NCBI RefSeq assembly: GCF_016862455.1
Contig: NZ_BOMZ01000112.1
Location: 1 to 64,000, forward strand
Length of the DNA stretch: 64,000 nt
Reading direction: 5' to 3'
Source: Actinoplanes utahensis
GTDB lineage: Bacteria; Actinomycetota; Actinomycetes; Mycobacteriales; Micromonosporaceae
This document shows positions 27,179 through 35,877 of the stretch, piece after piece. A program made the position numbers and the translations under genes. The stretch's first letter is position 1. The number at the start of each line of letters is the position of its first letter. The notes beneath the pieces are model-generated. The model was not told where the DNA came from. It was given only the letters and a program-made list of their open reading frames with translations, and searched no databases.

Positions 27179-28054
27179 ATGGCCGGCGCACCCGACCGGT
27201 TGCTGCGGCGCCTCGAGTGGAGACTCGGGCGCCGCCTCGACGGGCGCCTGCAGGGGTCCTACCGGACGGTGTGGCACGGCGCCGGGCTGGACTTCACCGA
27301 TCTGCGCGCCTACACGCCGGAGGACGACGTCCGGCACATCGACTGGAACGTCACGGCACGTCTCGACGAGCCGTTCGTCCGGCAGTACACCGAGGATCGG
27401 GAGATGACCGCGTGGCTGGTCGTCGACAGGTCGGCGTCGATGCGGGCGGGTAAGGAGTCGTCGGCTGCCTCGCTGGCGATCAGTATCGCCAGGCTGATCT
27501 CCCAGGGCGGGAACCGGGTCGGGGCGATCCTTTTCGACAACCGATCCCACCGCGTTGTCCCTCCGCGAGCCGGGCGGGACCAGGTCCTGCGTATCGCGCG
27601 GGACCTCACTTCAGGATTCGTGCCGAAGAAGTCGAACAAGACGACGGACTTGGCGGCGATGCTCAAGCTGGCGGCGACGACGACGTCTCAGAGAAGAAGC
27701 CTCGTCTTCGTGATGAGCGACTTCATCGGCGACCCCGGCTGGGACCGCCCCCTCGCCCAGCTCAACCACCGTCACGAGGTCGTCGTCATCCGCGTCGTCG
27801 ACCCCGCCGAACTGGACCTGCCCGACCTCGGACTGATCCTCGTCGAGGACGCCGAGACCGGGGAACAACTGCTCGTCGACACCAGCGACCCGCTGCTGCG
27901 GGCCAGGCTCACCGAACAGGTCGGCGCCCACGAGGAGGAACTCGGCGCCGGCATGCGCAAGGCCGGCGTCGACGCCCACCGGATCACCACCGACCAGGAC
28001 ATGCTCGCAACCCTGGTCGACATGGTCCGCCGATCCGGACGGAGACGCCGGTGA
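27179..28054 (+). CDS. DUF58 domain protein
   Basis: A 291-residue DUF58 protein, the usual partner of MoxR ATPases. The family signature is visible as DFTDLRAYTPEDDVRHIDWNVTARLDEPFVRQ (in two halves near residues 39-70), followed by a VWA-like fold with VVDRSASMRAG near 87-97 (a DxSxS-type MIDAS). No membrane helix. The start codon follows the moxR stop with no gap and its end overlaps the next start by 4 bp, so translation is coupled. Confidence 0.92.
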   Translation: MAGAPDRLLRRLEWRLGRRLDGRLQGSYRTVWHGAGLDFTDLRAYTPEDDVRHIDWNVTARLDEPFVRQYTEDREMTAWLVVDRSASMRAGKESSAASLAISIARLISQGGNRVGAILFDNRSHRVVPPRAGRDQVLRIARDLTSGFVPKKSNKTTDLAAMLKLAATTTSQRRSLVFVMSDFIGDPGWDRPLAQLNHRHEVVVIRVVDPAELDLPDLGLILVEDAETGEQLLVDTSDPLLRARLTEQVGAHEEELGAGMRKAGVDAHRITTDQDMLATLVDMVRRSGRRRR

Positions 28055-29013
28055 CCTTCCTCTACCCGGCGGTGATCGCGGTCGCCGTCGTCCTCACCGC
28101 CGCGGCCGTCTACGGATACGTCGCCCTGCAGAAACGCCGGAACGCCGCGTTCCAGGCAGCCGGTCTCGGGCCGCCGAAAGGGTTCCGGCGGCATCTCCCG
28201 TACGCACTTCTGCTCGCCGCCCTCCCGGTCATGCTGATCGGGCTGGCCCGCCCCCAGGCCGAGGTCGCCGTCCCCCGGGTCGCCGGCACCGTCCTGCTCG
28301 CCTTCGACATCTCCAACAGCATGTCCGCCACCGACGTCGTCCCCAGCCGGCTCGCCGCCGCGCAGCAGGCCGCCACGGCGTTCGTCGAGGACCAGCCGGA
28401 CACCGTCGACGTCGGCGTGCTCGTCTTCGGCGACACGGCACTGCTCACCCAGGCGCCCACCGACGACCACGCCGCCGCCATCGCCGCGATCGGCCGGGTC
28501 GCGCCCAGCGGCGGCACCTCGCTCGGCCAGGCCATCCTGGTCGCGCTCGGCACCATCACCGGCAAACCGGTCAGCCTCCCGGCGGAGGGAGCGGCCCCGG
28601 CCACCCCGGACCTCGGGTACTGGCCGTCGGCGACGATCGTGGTCTTCTCCGACGGTGAGGAGACCGGCGGACCCGACGTGCAGGCCGCCGCCGAACTCGC
28701 GGCCGCCGCCGGGGTGCGGATCCAGACCGTCGGCGTCGGCACCGTCCAGGGCGCCACCGTCGAAGTCGACGGGTTCCAGCTGGGCACCGCCCTCGACGAG
28801 ACGCTGCTGACCACGGTGGCGCAGGTGACCGGTGGGGCGTACCAGCAGGCCGGTGACGCCGCCTCGCTCGCGGAGCGGACCGGCGCCCTCGACCTGCGGC
28901 TGACCACCGAGAAGGAGCCGATCGAGCTGACCGCGCCGTTCGCGGCCGTGGCCCTGCTGCTCCTGACGCTCGGCGGTCTGCTGGGCACCCGCTGGAACGG
29001 AAGGATCGTCTGA
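28051..29013 (+). CDS. VWA domain membrane protein (BatA-like), first copy
   Basis: A 320-residue protein with an N-terminal membrane helix (VIAVAVVLTAAAVYGYVAL), a second helix near residue 50 (LPYALLLAALPVMLIGLA), a VWA domain and a C-terminal helix (PFAAVALLLLTLGGLLG). The MIDAS motif is AFDISNSMSATDV, with Thr and Asp later (PSGGTSLGQ; VVFSDGEETGG). It starts at GTG overlapping the DUF58 stop and ends overlapping the next VWA gene by one base. By family knowledge VWA proteins bind partners through a divalent metal and work with the MoxR ATPase. Confidence 0.9.
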   Translation: MTFLYPAVIAVAVVLTAAAVYGYVALQKRRNAAFQAAGLGPPKGFRRHLPYALLLAALPVMLIGLARPQAEVAVPRVAGTVLLAFDISNSMSATDVVPSRLAAAQQAATAFVEDQPDTVDVGVLVFGDTALLTQAPTDDHAAAIAAIGRVAPSGGTSLGQAILVALGTITGKPVSLPAEGAAPATPDLGYWPSATIVVFSDGEETGGPDVQAAAELAAAAGVRIQTVGVGTVQGATVEVDGFQLGTALDETLLTTVAQVTGGAYQQAGDAASLAERTGALDLRLTTEKEPIELTAPFAAVALLLLTLGGLLGTRWNGRIV

Positions 29014-30107
29014 TGTCGCTGAGCTGGCCGTGGGCACTGCTCGCGCTGGTGGCCGTACCGCTCCTGCTCGCCGTCCGCTGGTGGCTGAACCGGCGCCGCA
29101 AACGGAGCGCGATCACCGTGTCGAGCATCGCGCTGATCCGGGCCGCGCTGCCCGGGCGGACCGCCTGGCGCCGCCGCGTCCCCGTCTACCTGTTCCTGAC
29201 CGGTCTGGCCGCGCTCGCCGCCGGGGTGGCCCGGCCGCAGGCGTCGGTCGCCGTGCCGTCCAACGACACCACGATCCTGCTGGCCATCGACGTGTCCGGT
29301 TCGATGTGCAACACCGACATCGCCCCGAACCGGCTCGCCGTCGCCGTCGACGCCGCCCGCGAGTTCGTCGAGGCGCAGGACGGCGACACCCGGATCGGCC
29401 TCGTCGCGTTCTCCGGGATCGCCGGACTGCTGGTCCCGCCGACCGCCGAGAAGAAACCGCTGCTGGACGCCATCGACAATCTCAAGACCGCCCGCGGCAC
29501 CGCCATCGGCCAGGCCATCCTCACCTCGATCGACGCCATCGCCGAGATCAACCCGGAGGTGGCCGGCACCGGCGCCGAACTCAGCGGCGCCACCCCGGAC
29601 GGCGCCCCGGTCGACTACGAGCCGGACACCATCGTGGTGCTCACCGACGGCTCCAACACCACAGGCGTCGACCCGGTCACCGCCGCCGAACAGGCCGCCG
29701 CCCGGCGCCTGCGCGTCTACACGATCGGTTTCGGCACCACCGAACCGCAGCAGATGGTCTGCACCGCCGAACAGGTCAGCGGCGACTCCCCGTTCACCGG
29801 CGGCGGTTTCGGCGGCAACGGTTTCGGCGGTGGCGGCCGCGGCGGCGGCAACCGGGAGATCGACGAGGAGGCGCTGACCAAGGTCGCCGACCTGACCGGT
29901 GGCCGCTACTTCAAGGCCCAGGACGCCGAACAGCTCACCGACGTGCTCGGCGACCTGCCCCGCGAGTTCGGCCTGACCAAGCGGAACGTCGAGATCAGCG
30001 CCTGGTTCCTGCTGCTCGGCACACTGCTGGTGACCGCCGGCGTCACCCTGTCCCTCTGGTGGAACCGCGGCCCCGCGATGCGCCGCTCACCGTCCACCAC
30101 CCCATGA
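29013..30107 (+). CDS. VWA domain membrane protein (BatA/BatB-like), second copy
   Basis: A 364-residue paralogue of the preceding protein with the same topology: two N-terminal helices, VWA domain, C-terminal helix (AWFLLLGTLLVTAGVTLSLWW). MIDAS is AIDVSGSMCNTD, with TARGTAIGQ and VVLTDGSNTTGVD. It differs by a glycine-rich insert (GGGFGGNGFGGGGRGGGN, about residues 266-283) inside the VWA fold. Last gene of the operon; a 112-bp gap with no gene follows before the convergent molybdopterin gene. Confidence 0.9.
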   Translation: MSLSWPWALLALVAVPLLLAVRWWLNRRRKRSAITVSSIALIRAALPGRTAWRRRVPVYLFLTGLAALAAGVARPQASVAVPSNDTTILLAIDVSGSMCNTDIAPNRLAVAVDAAREFVEAQDGDTRIGLVAFSGIAGLLVPPTAEKKPLLDAIDNLKTARGTAIGQAILTSIDAIAEINPEVAGTGAELSGATPDGAPVDYEPDTIVVLTDGSNTTGVDPVTAAEQAAARRLRVYTIGFGTTEPQQMVCTAEQVSGDSPFTGGGFGGNGFGGGGRGGGNREIDEEALTKVADLTGGRYFKAQDAEQLTDVLGDLPREFGLTKRNVEISAWFLLLGTLLVTAGVTLSLWWNRGPAMRRSPSTTP

Positions 30108-30219
30108 CGCCTTATACGGACACGGTCGGTGCCTCGGCTTCGTGATCGCCATCGCGGAGATGGGTGACGGCCTGACCGGCCTCCTGGAACATCCTCTCGG
30201 TTGGGTCCCGGGGAAAGTG

Positions 30220-31776
30220 CTAGGCGATGGTGACGGTGATGGTGTGCCAGCCGGTGGCGCCGTCGGGGAACGGTGTCGCGCGTTCCCCTGCCTGTACCGC
30301 GCCGGTACGGTCGGCCGCGCGTACGGCGATCGAGTGGGGGCCGGGTTGCGCGTTCCAGGTGTATCGCCATTGCGCCCAGGTGTCGAGGGACGGTACGGGC
30401 AGCAGTTCGGCCGCGTTCCAGTCGCCGCCGTCGATGCTGATCTCGACCCCGGCGATGCCGCGGCCTTGGGCCCAGGCGACACCGGCGATGGTCTGAGTGC
30501 CGGCGGTGAGCCGGGCGAAGGGTTTCGGCCTGTCGATGCGGGACGCTGTCTTGACGGTGCCGTGGGTCGCCCATCCGCGCTCGACCCAGTAGGCGTCGAC
30601 ATCGGCGAACGTGGTGACCCGCAGTTCGGTGAGCCATTTGCAGGCGCCCGCGTAGCCGTAGAGGCCGGGGGTGAGCATCCGTACCGGGAAGCCGTTGACC
30701 AGGGGCAGGGGTTCGCCGTTCATGCCGACGACGAGCATCGCGTCGCGTCCGTCCAACAACACGTCGATCGGGGTACCGATCGTCATCCCCTCCGCGGACC
30801 GGGCGATCAGTTGGTCGGCGCCGGCGCGGAGTCCGGCTTGGCGCAGCAGCGGTGCCAGGGGTACGCCGAGCCAGCGGGCGGTGCCGATGTACGGGCCGCC
30901 GACCTCGTTGGAGACGCAGTTCAGGGTGATGTCGCGTTCGATCAGCGGCCGGTCGAGCAGGTCGTCGAAGGAAAGCTCGAGCTCGTTGTCGACCATGCCG
31001 TGGATGCGCAGCCGCCACGTCTCAAGGTTGATGCGGGGGATGGCGAGGGCGGTGTCGACCCGGTAGAAGTCCTTGTCGGCTGTCACGAATCCCGGTCCGG
31101 TACCGGCGGGCAGCGGCACGGCCGGGCTAGCCGCTGCAGGAAGCAGTAGGGCTTCTCGTGTTCTGGCGGCCGCGCCGGCCCGGGCTCGCTTCACCCACTG
31201 GGCACTCGCGCCAGCTGTCGCCGTACCGCCGGCGACCAGGGCTGCCGAGCGCAGGAAGGAACGACGGTTGAAGTCGGGTTCCGGTGCTTCCGCGACCGCG
31301 CCCGAATCTGCTGACGACTTCCTGGTAGGTGCGTTGTTCTGGGTCGGCTTCGGTGTGCACCGGTGCAACAGCCACCACAGGATGGCGCCGGTGATGGCAG
31401 CACCGAACAGCGACGGCACCGTGTCGACGACGTCGGCGTCAGGACGGGACAGGGCTGCGGCTGCCCCGGCCGCGCCGAAGAGGGTGGCGCCGGCCACGAC
31501 AACGATCCGGCGCCGCAAGCCCAGGATTCCGGTGAGTGCGGTGAACAGCAGCAACACCACGACGATGCCGCCGAGCAGCGCTGGCTTGTCGTAGGTGCCG
31601 AGTTCACGTACCGCGACCTCTTTGACGGCGGTGGGGGTGGCGTCGATGACCGCACCGCCCACCGCGACCAGCGGCCCGGCCTGGGGCCGGGTCGCGGCCG
31701 CGAGAATCTCCGCGGCCGCGACGCCGAAGCCCGCGGCGAGGATGCCGGAGGCCGCGCCTGCCATGATGCGCCGCAT
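30220..31776 (-). CDS. Membrane-anchored molybdopterin-dependent oxidoreductase (sulfite oxidase family)
   Basis: A 518-residue protein combining an N-terminal membrane region (helices near 5-30, 66-84, 90-110 and 118-136) with an extracytoplasmic sulfite-oxidase-fold domain. Between them an internal twin-arginine-like stretch, NRRSFLRSAALVAGG near residue 168, suggests Tat export of the cofactor-loaded domain. The molybdenum-ligating cysteine is probably in TLNCVSNEVGG. GLYGYAGACKWLTEL and the C-terminal dimerisation (Mo-co) domain follow. It is the last gene of the sigK run, 92 bp after the fasciclin gene. The substrate is unknown: methionine-sulfoxide or nitrate-type reductions are possible. 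Confidence 0.88.
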   Translation of the reverse strand: MRRIMAGAASGILAAGFGVAAAEILAAATRPQAGPLVAVGGAVIDATPTAVKEVAVRELGTYDKPALLGGIVVVLLLFTALTGILGLRRRIVVVAGATLFGAAGAAAALSRPDADVVDTVPSLFGAAITGAILWWLLHRCTPKPTQNNAPTRKSSADSGAVAEAPEPDFNRRSFLRSAALVAGGTATAGASAQWVKRARAGAAARTREALLLPAAASPAVPLPAGTGPGFVTADKDFYRVDTALAIPRINLETWRLRIHGMVDNELELSFDDLLDRPLIERDITLNCVSNEVGGPYIGTARWLGVPLAPLLRQAGLRAGADQLIARSAEGMTIGTPIDVLLDGRDAMLVVGMNGEPLPLVNGFPVRMLTPGLYGYAGACKWLTELRVTTFADVDAYWVERGWATHGTVKTASRIDRPKPFARLTAGTQTIAGVAWAQGRGIAGVEISIDGGDWNAAELLPVPSLDTWAQWRYTWNAQPGPHSIAVRAADRTGAVQAGERATPFPDGATGWHTITVTIA

Positions 31777-31868
31777 CGACGACCTCCGGCTGTTTCGGGC
31801 CGGCTCGGTGATCGAGCCGGCGGTCCGGTGGAGCTGGATCAGTGGGGGTGGGGGAAGGCTCGGTCGGG

Positions 31869-32510
31869 TCAGCTCTTGGGCATCAGGACGGTGTCGATGA
31901 TGTAGACGTTCGCGTTGGCGGTCTGCACGTTGCCGCAGACGACCGCGGCGGTCCCGTCAACCTTGAACTGCTCGCCGCTGCCGCTGACCGTGACCTCGCC
32001 GCCCTGCAGAGTCTTGTGGGGGCCGGCCAGGTCGCTGGGGGTCAGCTTCCCGGGGACCACGTGGTAGGTCAGGATGCTGGACAGCGTCTTCTTGTCCGCG
32101 AGGACCTTCTTCAGGTCGGCGGCGGGGATCTTGGCGAAGGCGTCGTTGGTCGGGGCGAACACGGTGACCCCGTCGGCGGTGTTCAGCGAGTCGACCAGGC
32201 CGGCCTGGTCGACCGCCGACACCAGCGTCGACAGCAGCGGGTTGCCGGACGCTGCGGCGGCGACCGGGACCTGGGCCATCGACTCGAAGCTGCCCTTGTT
32301 CGCCGGGTCGGTCGGCACCGCGGCGCAGCCGGGACCGAAGTTGACCATGTCCATCGCGGCCGACGGGCTCGCCGCCATGGTCGGTGCTGCGGTGGTCATG
32401 GTCGGAGCGGCCGATCCGGCGGTGCTGTCGTCGGCGTCGCTGCCGCACCCGGCGAGCGAGATCGAGAACAGGACGGCAGCGGTCATGGCGGTGAACTTGT
32501 TTACGCGCAT
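31869..32510 (-). CDS. Fasciclin-domain lipoprotein (MPT83/MPT70-like)
   Basis: A 213-residue surface lipoprotein. The lipobox ISLAGC places the lipidated cysteine at residue 22. A Thr/Ala/Ser/Pro linker leads into one FAS1 domain with its two conserved boxes, VTVFAPTNDAFAKIP and the later ILTYHVVPGKL, plus VYIIDTVLMP at the end. It parallels mycobacterial MPT83/MPT70, which are the main SigK targets. ATG at 32510 has GGAGG 9 bp upstream. A SigK-like promoter lies at 32547-32574. The frame is open beyond the start but the signal peptide fixes it. Confidence 0.9.
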   Translation of the reverse strand: MRVNKFTAMTAAVLFSISLAGCGSDADDSTAGSAAPTMTTAAPTMAASPSAAMDMVNFGPGCAAVPTDPANKGSFESMAQVPVAAAASGNPLLSTLVSAVDQAGLVDSLNTADGVTVFAPTNDAFAKIPAADLKKVLADKKTLSSILTYHVVPGKLTPSDLAGPHKTLQGGEVTVSGSGEQFKVDGTAAVVCGNVQTANANVYIIDTVLMPKS

Positions 32511-32546
32511 TTGGTTTGTTCCTCCATCATCGGGGCTTACGCCAAC

Positions 32547-32574
32547 GATTCGGAACAATCCCGGCCGCGGATTG
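32547..32574 (-). promoter_or_regulatory. SigK-type promoter of the fasciclin gene
   Basis: On the minus strand CAATCC (32574-32569), 15 bases, then CCGAATC (32553-32547). The same CCGAATC element with the same spacing precedes sigK, and it recurs before the CHRD gene. The mycobacterial SigK consensus, from memory, is CCATCC with CCGAAT. Confidence 0.65.
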
Positions 32575-32740
32575 GCCGGCCTCAAGGATTCTTTCGCGGG
32601 CTTCGCGTCGGGTCTTCACCGCCGGCGCTGATTTCCGTCTCGTTCGCCGGATCGGTCAGCCCGGCGGCACGGCGAACACCGCCGGACGCGATCGCTGTCC
32701 GGCGGTGTGTGGGCTGCGGCTCAGACGGTCACGCTCACCG

Positions 32741-33493
32741 TCAGGCCAGGACGACCTTGGCGAGGACGTTGGTCGGCTGCGCCGATCCGCCGGCGGGCTC
32801 CAGGGAGACCGCGACCACGTCGTGGTCCGGAATCCCGTCGACCACGTAGGCCGCCTGCTGCCGGCCGGCAGCCAGTACTTCCGCGCTCACCGGCTTCTCG
32901 GTTCCGCGGATCGTCCACAGCTGCAGCGCCTGATCCGGCCCCACGACGGTGTCGGCTCGCACCGACACGACCGCGGCGCCCTGAGCAGCCGACGACGCCA
33001 CGGTCACCCGGCCGCCGCCGGTCATCGGCGCCGTGTGCACCCTCAGGTCGGGTGCGGCCAGGACGGCCTGGGTGCGGGCTTCCCGCTGCCGGGCCTCGGC
33101 CGCGGTGATGCTTTGTTCGCGTACGCGCTGCTCCTGCACGGCGTAGACGGTGGCGCCGGTACCGGCTGCCAGGACCAGCGCCGCGGCGTACGCCGCCACC
33201 CGGGCCCGCCACCGTACGGTGGGCGCCTCTCGGCCGGTGCGAAGGTTTCCGGTGTCGGCCGGCGGTAGCTGGCGGGTGCGCCCGATGGCGGCCATGACGT
33301 CGGCGCGCATCCGCGGCGGGGGAGCCGACCAGGTGTTGTCGGCCAGCCGTGTGGCGGCTTCCCGGAGTTCGCTGACATCGGTAAGGCAGCTGGAGCAGTC
33401 GCGCAGGTGGCGTTCGAACGCGGCGCGCTCCAGGTCATCGACCGCGTCCAGGGCGTAGGCACCGATCAGGGCGTGGATGTCGGTGGTCGTCAT
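32741..33493 (-). CDS. rskA: Anti-sigma-K factor RskA
   Basis: A 250-residue single-pass membrane anti-sigma factor that holds SigK inactive. The N-terminal anti-sigma domain contains a zinc-type motif with His29, Cys33 and Cys36 (ERHLRDCSSC). A membrane helix follows near residues 98-117 (RVAAYAAALVLAAGTGATVYAV). The outer RskA domain runs to the end. It overlaps the sigK stop by 4 bp, so the pair is translationally coupled. By family knowledge it is cleaved by intramembrane proteolysis or responds to redox state. Confidence 0.92.
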   Translation of the reverse strand: MTTTDIHALIGAYALDAVDDLERAAFERHLRDCSSCLTDVSELREAATRLADNTWSAPPPRMRADVMAAIGRTRQLPPADTGNLRTGREAPTVRWRARVAAYAAALVLAAGTGATVYAVQEQRVREQSITAAEARQREARTQAVLAAPDLRVHTAPMTGGGRVTVASSAAQGAAVVSVRADTVVGPDQALQLWTIRGTEKPVSAEVLAAGRQQAAYVVDGIPDHDVVAVSLEPAGGSAQPTNVLAKVVLA

Positions 33494-34113
33494 GCTTTTA
33501 CCTCCACACCCAGGCAGTCACGGAGGCGGATCAGGCCGTCGCGCATTCTGGTCTTCACCGTCGGTAGCGGGGTTTGCAGTAGGTCGGCCACTTCACGGTA
33601 CGAGTGGCCCTGGTAGTAGGCGAGGGTCACCGCCTGCTGTTGCAAGGGGGTGAGGCCGTCGAGGCAGCGGCGTACCTGCTGTCGTTCGAGCCGGCCGGCG
33701 ACCTCGTCGGCGACTTCGTCGTACGGTGTGTCGATCGATGCGGCGCCTACTTTCAGCGTCCGGTCGGTGGAGGCCTGTTCGGCGCGCACGCGGTCGACGG
33801 CGCGGCGGTGGGCGATGGTGAAGATCCACGCGGTGGCCGATCCGCGGGCGGCGTCGAAACGGGCGGCCGTGCGCCACACCTCGACCAGCACTTCCTGTGC
33901 CACTTCCTCGGCTTGGGCGGGATCGCGCAGAACCCGGCGGATGAGCCCGTACACGCGCGCGGCGATGAGGTCATAGAGACGCCCGAACGCTGTCTCGTCG
34001 CCGCGGGCGACCGCTTTCAACAGCGTGCCGGGGTCGGTGGCCTGATCGGGTCCGCTCTTGTCAGGAACCGCTGACAGGTGATCCGGGCGGCGGGCATTGC
34101 CGCGCTCCGTCAT
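33490..34113 (-). CDS. sigK: ECF sigma factor SigK
   Basis: A 207-residue ECF sigma factor with a region 2 (LLKAVARGDETAFGRLYDL ... VWRTAARFDAARGSATAW) and a region 4 helix-turn-helix (HSYREVADLLQTPLPTVKTR). It drives the SigK regulon and is autoregulated in mycobacteria; here its own upstream region carries a perfect-looking SigK motif. AAGGAG lies 7 bp before the ATG. Adjacent rskA, fasciclin, sortase and CHRD genes support the assignment over other ECF groups. Confidence 0.92.
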   Translation of the reverse strand: MTERGNARRPDHLSAVPDKSGPDQATDPGTLLKAVARGDETAFGRLYDLIAARVYGLIRRVLRDPAQAEEVAQEVLVEVWRTAARFDAARGSATAWIFTIAHRRAVDRVRAEQASTDRTLKVGAASIDTPYDEVADEVAGRLERQQVRRCLDGLTPLQQQAVTLAYYQGHSYREVADLLQTPLPTVKTRMRDGLIRLRDCLGVEVKA

Positions 34114-34163
34114 GGAAAGACTCCTTCACCCTGGATTGCCCCGGCTCGACGCCGAGTGCCGGG

Positions 34164-34191
34164 GATTCGGTGCCAAGGCGTGACTGGATGG
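34164..34191 (-). promoter_or_regulatory. SigK-type promoter of sigK (autoregulatory)
   Basis: On the minus strand CCATCC (34191-34186), 15 bases, then CCGAATC (34170-34164), about 50 bp before the sigK start. Both boxes match the mycobacterial SigK consensus as I remember it. It indicates positive autoregulation. Confidence 0.7.
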
Positions 34192-34299
34192 GTCGACCGA
34201 GCGATGCCCGATAGCTTCCGGCGCGTACGCGACTCTCGGTATGGTCTTCGTGCACGCTACGCCGACCGGGCGCCGGGCTCTCCCCGACGCCGCCACCGG

Positions 34300-34986
34300 T
34301 CAGGCGGGGTGGGCCATGCTGAGACTGGCGTAGACGACGATGTTGTCCTCGTAGTGTCCGGCGGTGCGGTCGAAGTCGCCGCCGCAGGTGATCAGCCGCA
34401 GCCCGGCATGGTCGATGGGCCCGTAGACGGCATCGGTGGGGAACTCGTTCTTCGGGTGGCGTTCGACCTTGGTGACGGTGAACATCGCCATGCCACCGTC
34501 GGCCCGGTCGATGTTGACGGTGTCGCTCGGCTGGAGGCCGGCGAGTCCGGCGAAGGTGCCGGGCCGGCCCTTGTAGTCGACGTGCCCGGCGAGGATCGCT
34601 GGGCCGAGCGCGCCCGGCGTGGGGGCTTTGGTGTACCAGCCGACTGATCTCGCGTCGCCGGGCACCTGCATGGTGCCGTCCGCGCGCTGGCCCAGCCCGG
34701 TCACCGGCTCGCTGATCCTGAGCGCGGGGATGGAGATCCGGGTCGGTGGTGAGGTTCTCATCAACGGCCCCGTGGTGAGACCGCCGGCGGACGAGCCCGG
34801 CGTCGGCCGGGATCCGGCAGCGGGCGGCCCGGTGTCGGCCGTGGCCCCTGACGGCGGGACTGAGTGTGTCGAGGCGCCGCGGGCGATGGCGGTCACGCCG
34901 ACGGTGGCGAGTACGAGGATTCCCGCCGGGAGCAGGTAGCGCCCCCAGCGGCGCCCGCCCGACGTGGTGGTGCCGGCGTCGGTCAT
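34300..34986 (-). CDS. Class F-like sortase
   Basis: A 228-residue membrane-anchored transpeptidase. One N-terminal helix (YLLPAGILVLATVGVTAIA, about 17-35), a Pro/Ser/Gly linker, then the sortase barrel. Catalytic residues are visible: His in AILAGHVDYKG, Cys in LRLITCGGDFD, and the following DRTAGHYEDN segment carries the likely Arg. ATG at 34986 begins 7 bp after the CHRD gene stop on the same strand. It probably anchors the CHRD protein or another SigK-regulon surface protein to the wall. Confidence 0.9.
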   Translation of the reverse strand: MTDAGTTTSGGRRWGRYLLPAGILVLATVGVTAIARGASTHSVPPSGATADTGPPAAGSRPTPGSSAGGLTTGPLMRTSPPTRISIPALRISEPVTGLGQRADGTMQVPGDARSVGWYTKAPTPGALGPAILAGHVDYKGRPGTFAGLAGLQPSDTVNIDRADGGMAMFTVTKVERHPKNEFPTDAVYGPIDHAGLRLITCGGDFDRTAGHYEDNIVVYASLSMAHPA

Positions 34987-34993
34987 CGTCGGC

Positions 34994-35782
34994 TCAGTTG
35001 TGGCCGCGCAGCCGGCGGTGGGCAGCAAAGACGCCGGCCGCGGCGAGCAGAGCGATGCCGCCGATCGTGTACAGGCTGCTGGAGTCGGTGAGGCTGCTGC
35101 CGTCGCCGGTGTCCACGCCGCCGACCGGTACGGAGCCTGCTGCGGCACCGGAGACCATGCCGCAGGTGGCCGGATCGGTGGCCTCCTGCGGGATGCCCGT
35201 CAGTCCGGCCGACTTGGCCAGCGTCGACTCACCGAGCCCTTCCAGGTCGTACTTGCCGTTGTTGTTGGCGTCGATGCCGTGCTGCACGACGTGCAGGTCC
35301 TTGAGGTGTTGCAGAGTGCCCTGCGGCAGGTCGGCGCCGGCGATCGTGCGGTCGTACGACAGGTTGCCCTGCGCGTCGGCGACGGGCATCCGGTCGACGG
35401 CCAGGCCGCTGGCCTTGGTGGTGTCGCCCTTGCTGGTCAGCGAGATGAAGATGTCGCCGTAGGACGGCAGGCCTTCCTCGGTGCTGACGAACCCGTTTCC
35501 GTCCCTGTCGGCGGACATGGGCGGGCAGTGGAAGTCCATGTTGTCGACCGCGCCGTGCAGGTGCTGGGCGTGCGGGGAGTTCGGCACCAGCCCCTTCGAC
35601 CGGATGCTGATCTTGAGGTCGCCGTTGCCGGTGGCGGTGAGCGTCGCCGTGCCCCAAGCGCCGGAGTCATTCAGCGCATCGAGTCTCACCTGCACGCTCT
35701 CGTCGGCGAAGGCGGTTGTCGGTGCGGCGAGCAGAACGGCGGTGGCAGCGGGCAGGACCAGCATGCTTCGGCGCAGTCTCAT
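34994..35782 (-). CDS. CHRD-domain secreted protein with EF-hand-like loops and C-terminal anchor
   Basis: A 262-residue exported protein. Signal peptide (MRLRRSMLVLPAATAVLLA, cleavage near TAFA), then a CHRD-like beta domain with the conserved HAQHLHGAVDN segment. Two calcium-loop-like stretches, DRDGNGFVS and DANNNGKYD, follow. The C-terminus ends like a cell-wall sorting signal: a GGVDTGDGSS stretch, a hydrophobic helix (YTIGGIALLAAAGVFAA) and basic HRRLRGHN, but with no LPxTG. AAGGAGA precedes the ATG. A SigK-like promoter lies upstream and a sortase gene directly downstream. Confidence 0.85.
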   Translation of the reverse strand: MRLRRSMLVLPAATAVLLAAPTTAFADESVQVRLDALNDSGAWGTATLTATGNGDLKISIRSKGLVPNSPHAQHLHGAVDNMDFHCPPMSADRDGNGFVSTEEGLPSYGDIFISLTSKGDTTKASGLAVDRMPVADAQGNLSYDRTIAGADLPQGTLQHLKDLHVVQHGIDANNNGKYDLEGLGESTLAKSAGLTGIPQEATDPATCGMVSGAAAGSVPVGGVDTGDGSSLTDSSSLYTIGGIALLAAAGVFAAHRRLRGHN

Positions 35783-35813
35783 CAGGTCTCCTTGTCGAGG
35801 GATGTGCGCCAGG

Positions 35814-35842
35814 GATTCGGAGCCGCCGCTCACGCAGCTTGG
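35814..35842 (-). promoter_or_regulatory. SigK-type promoter of the CHRD-sortase genes
   Basis: On the minus strand CCGAATC at 35820-35814, with CCAAGC at 35842-35837 as a weaker upstream box (16-base spacer). It lies about 30 bp before the CHRD start. The downstream box is identical to those before sigK and the fasciclin gene. Confidence 0.5.
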
Positions 35843-35877
35843 CCGGCGATCGACATTTGTCGCCGGTGACATGCCGT

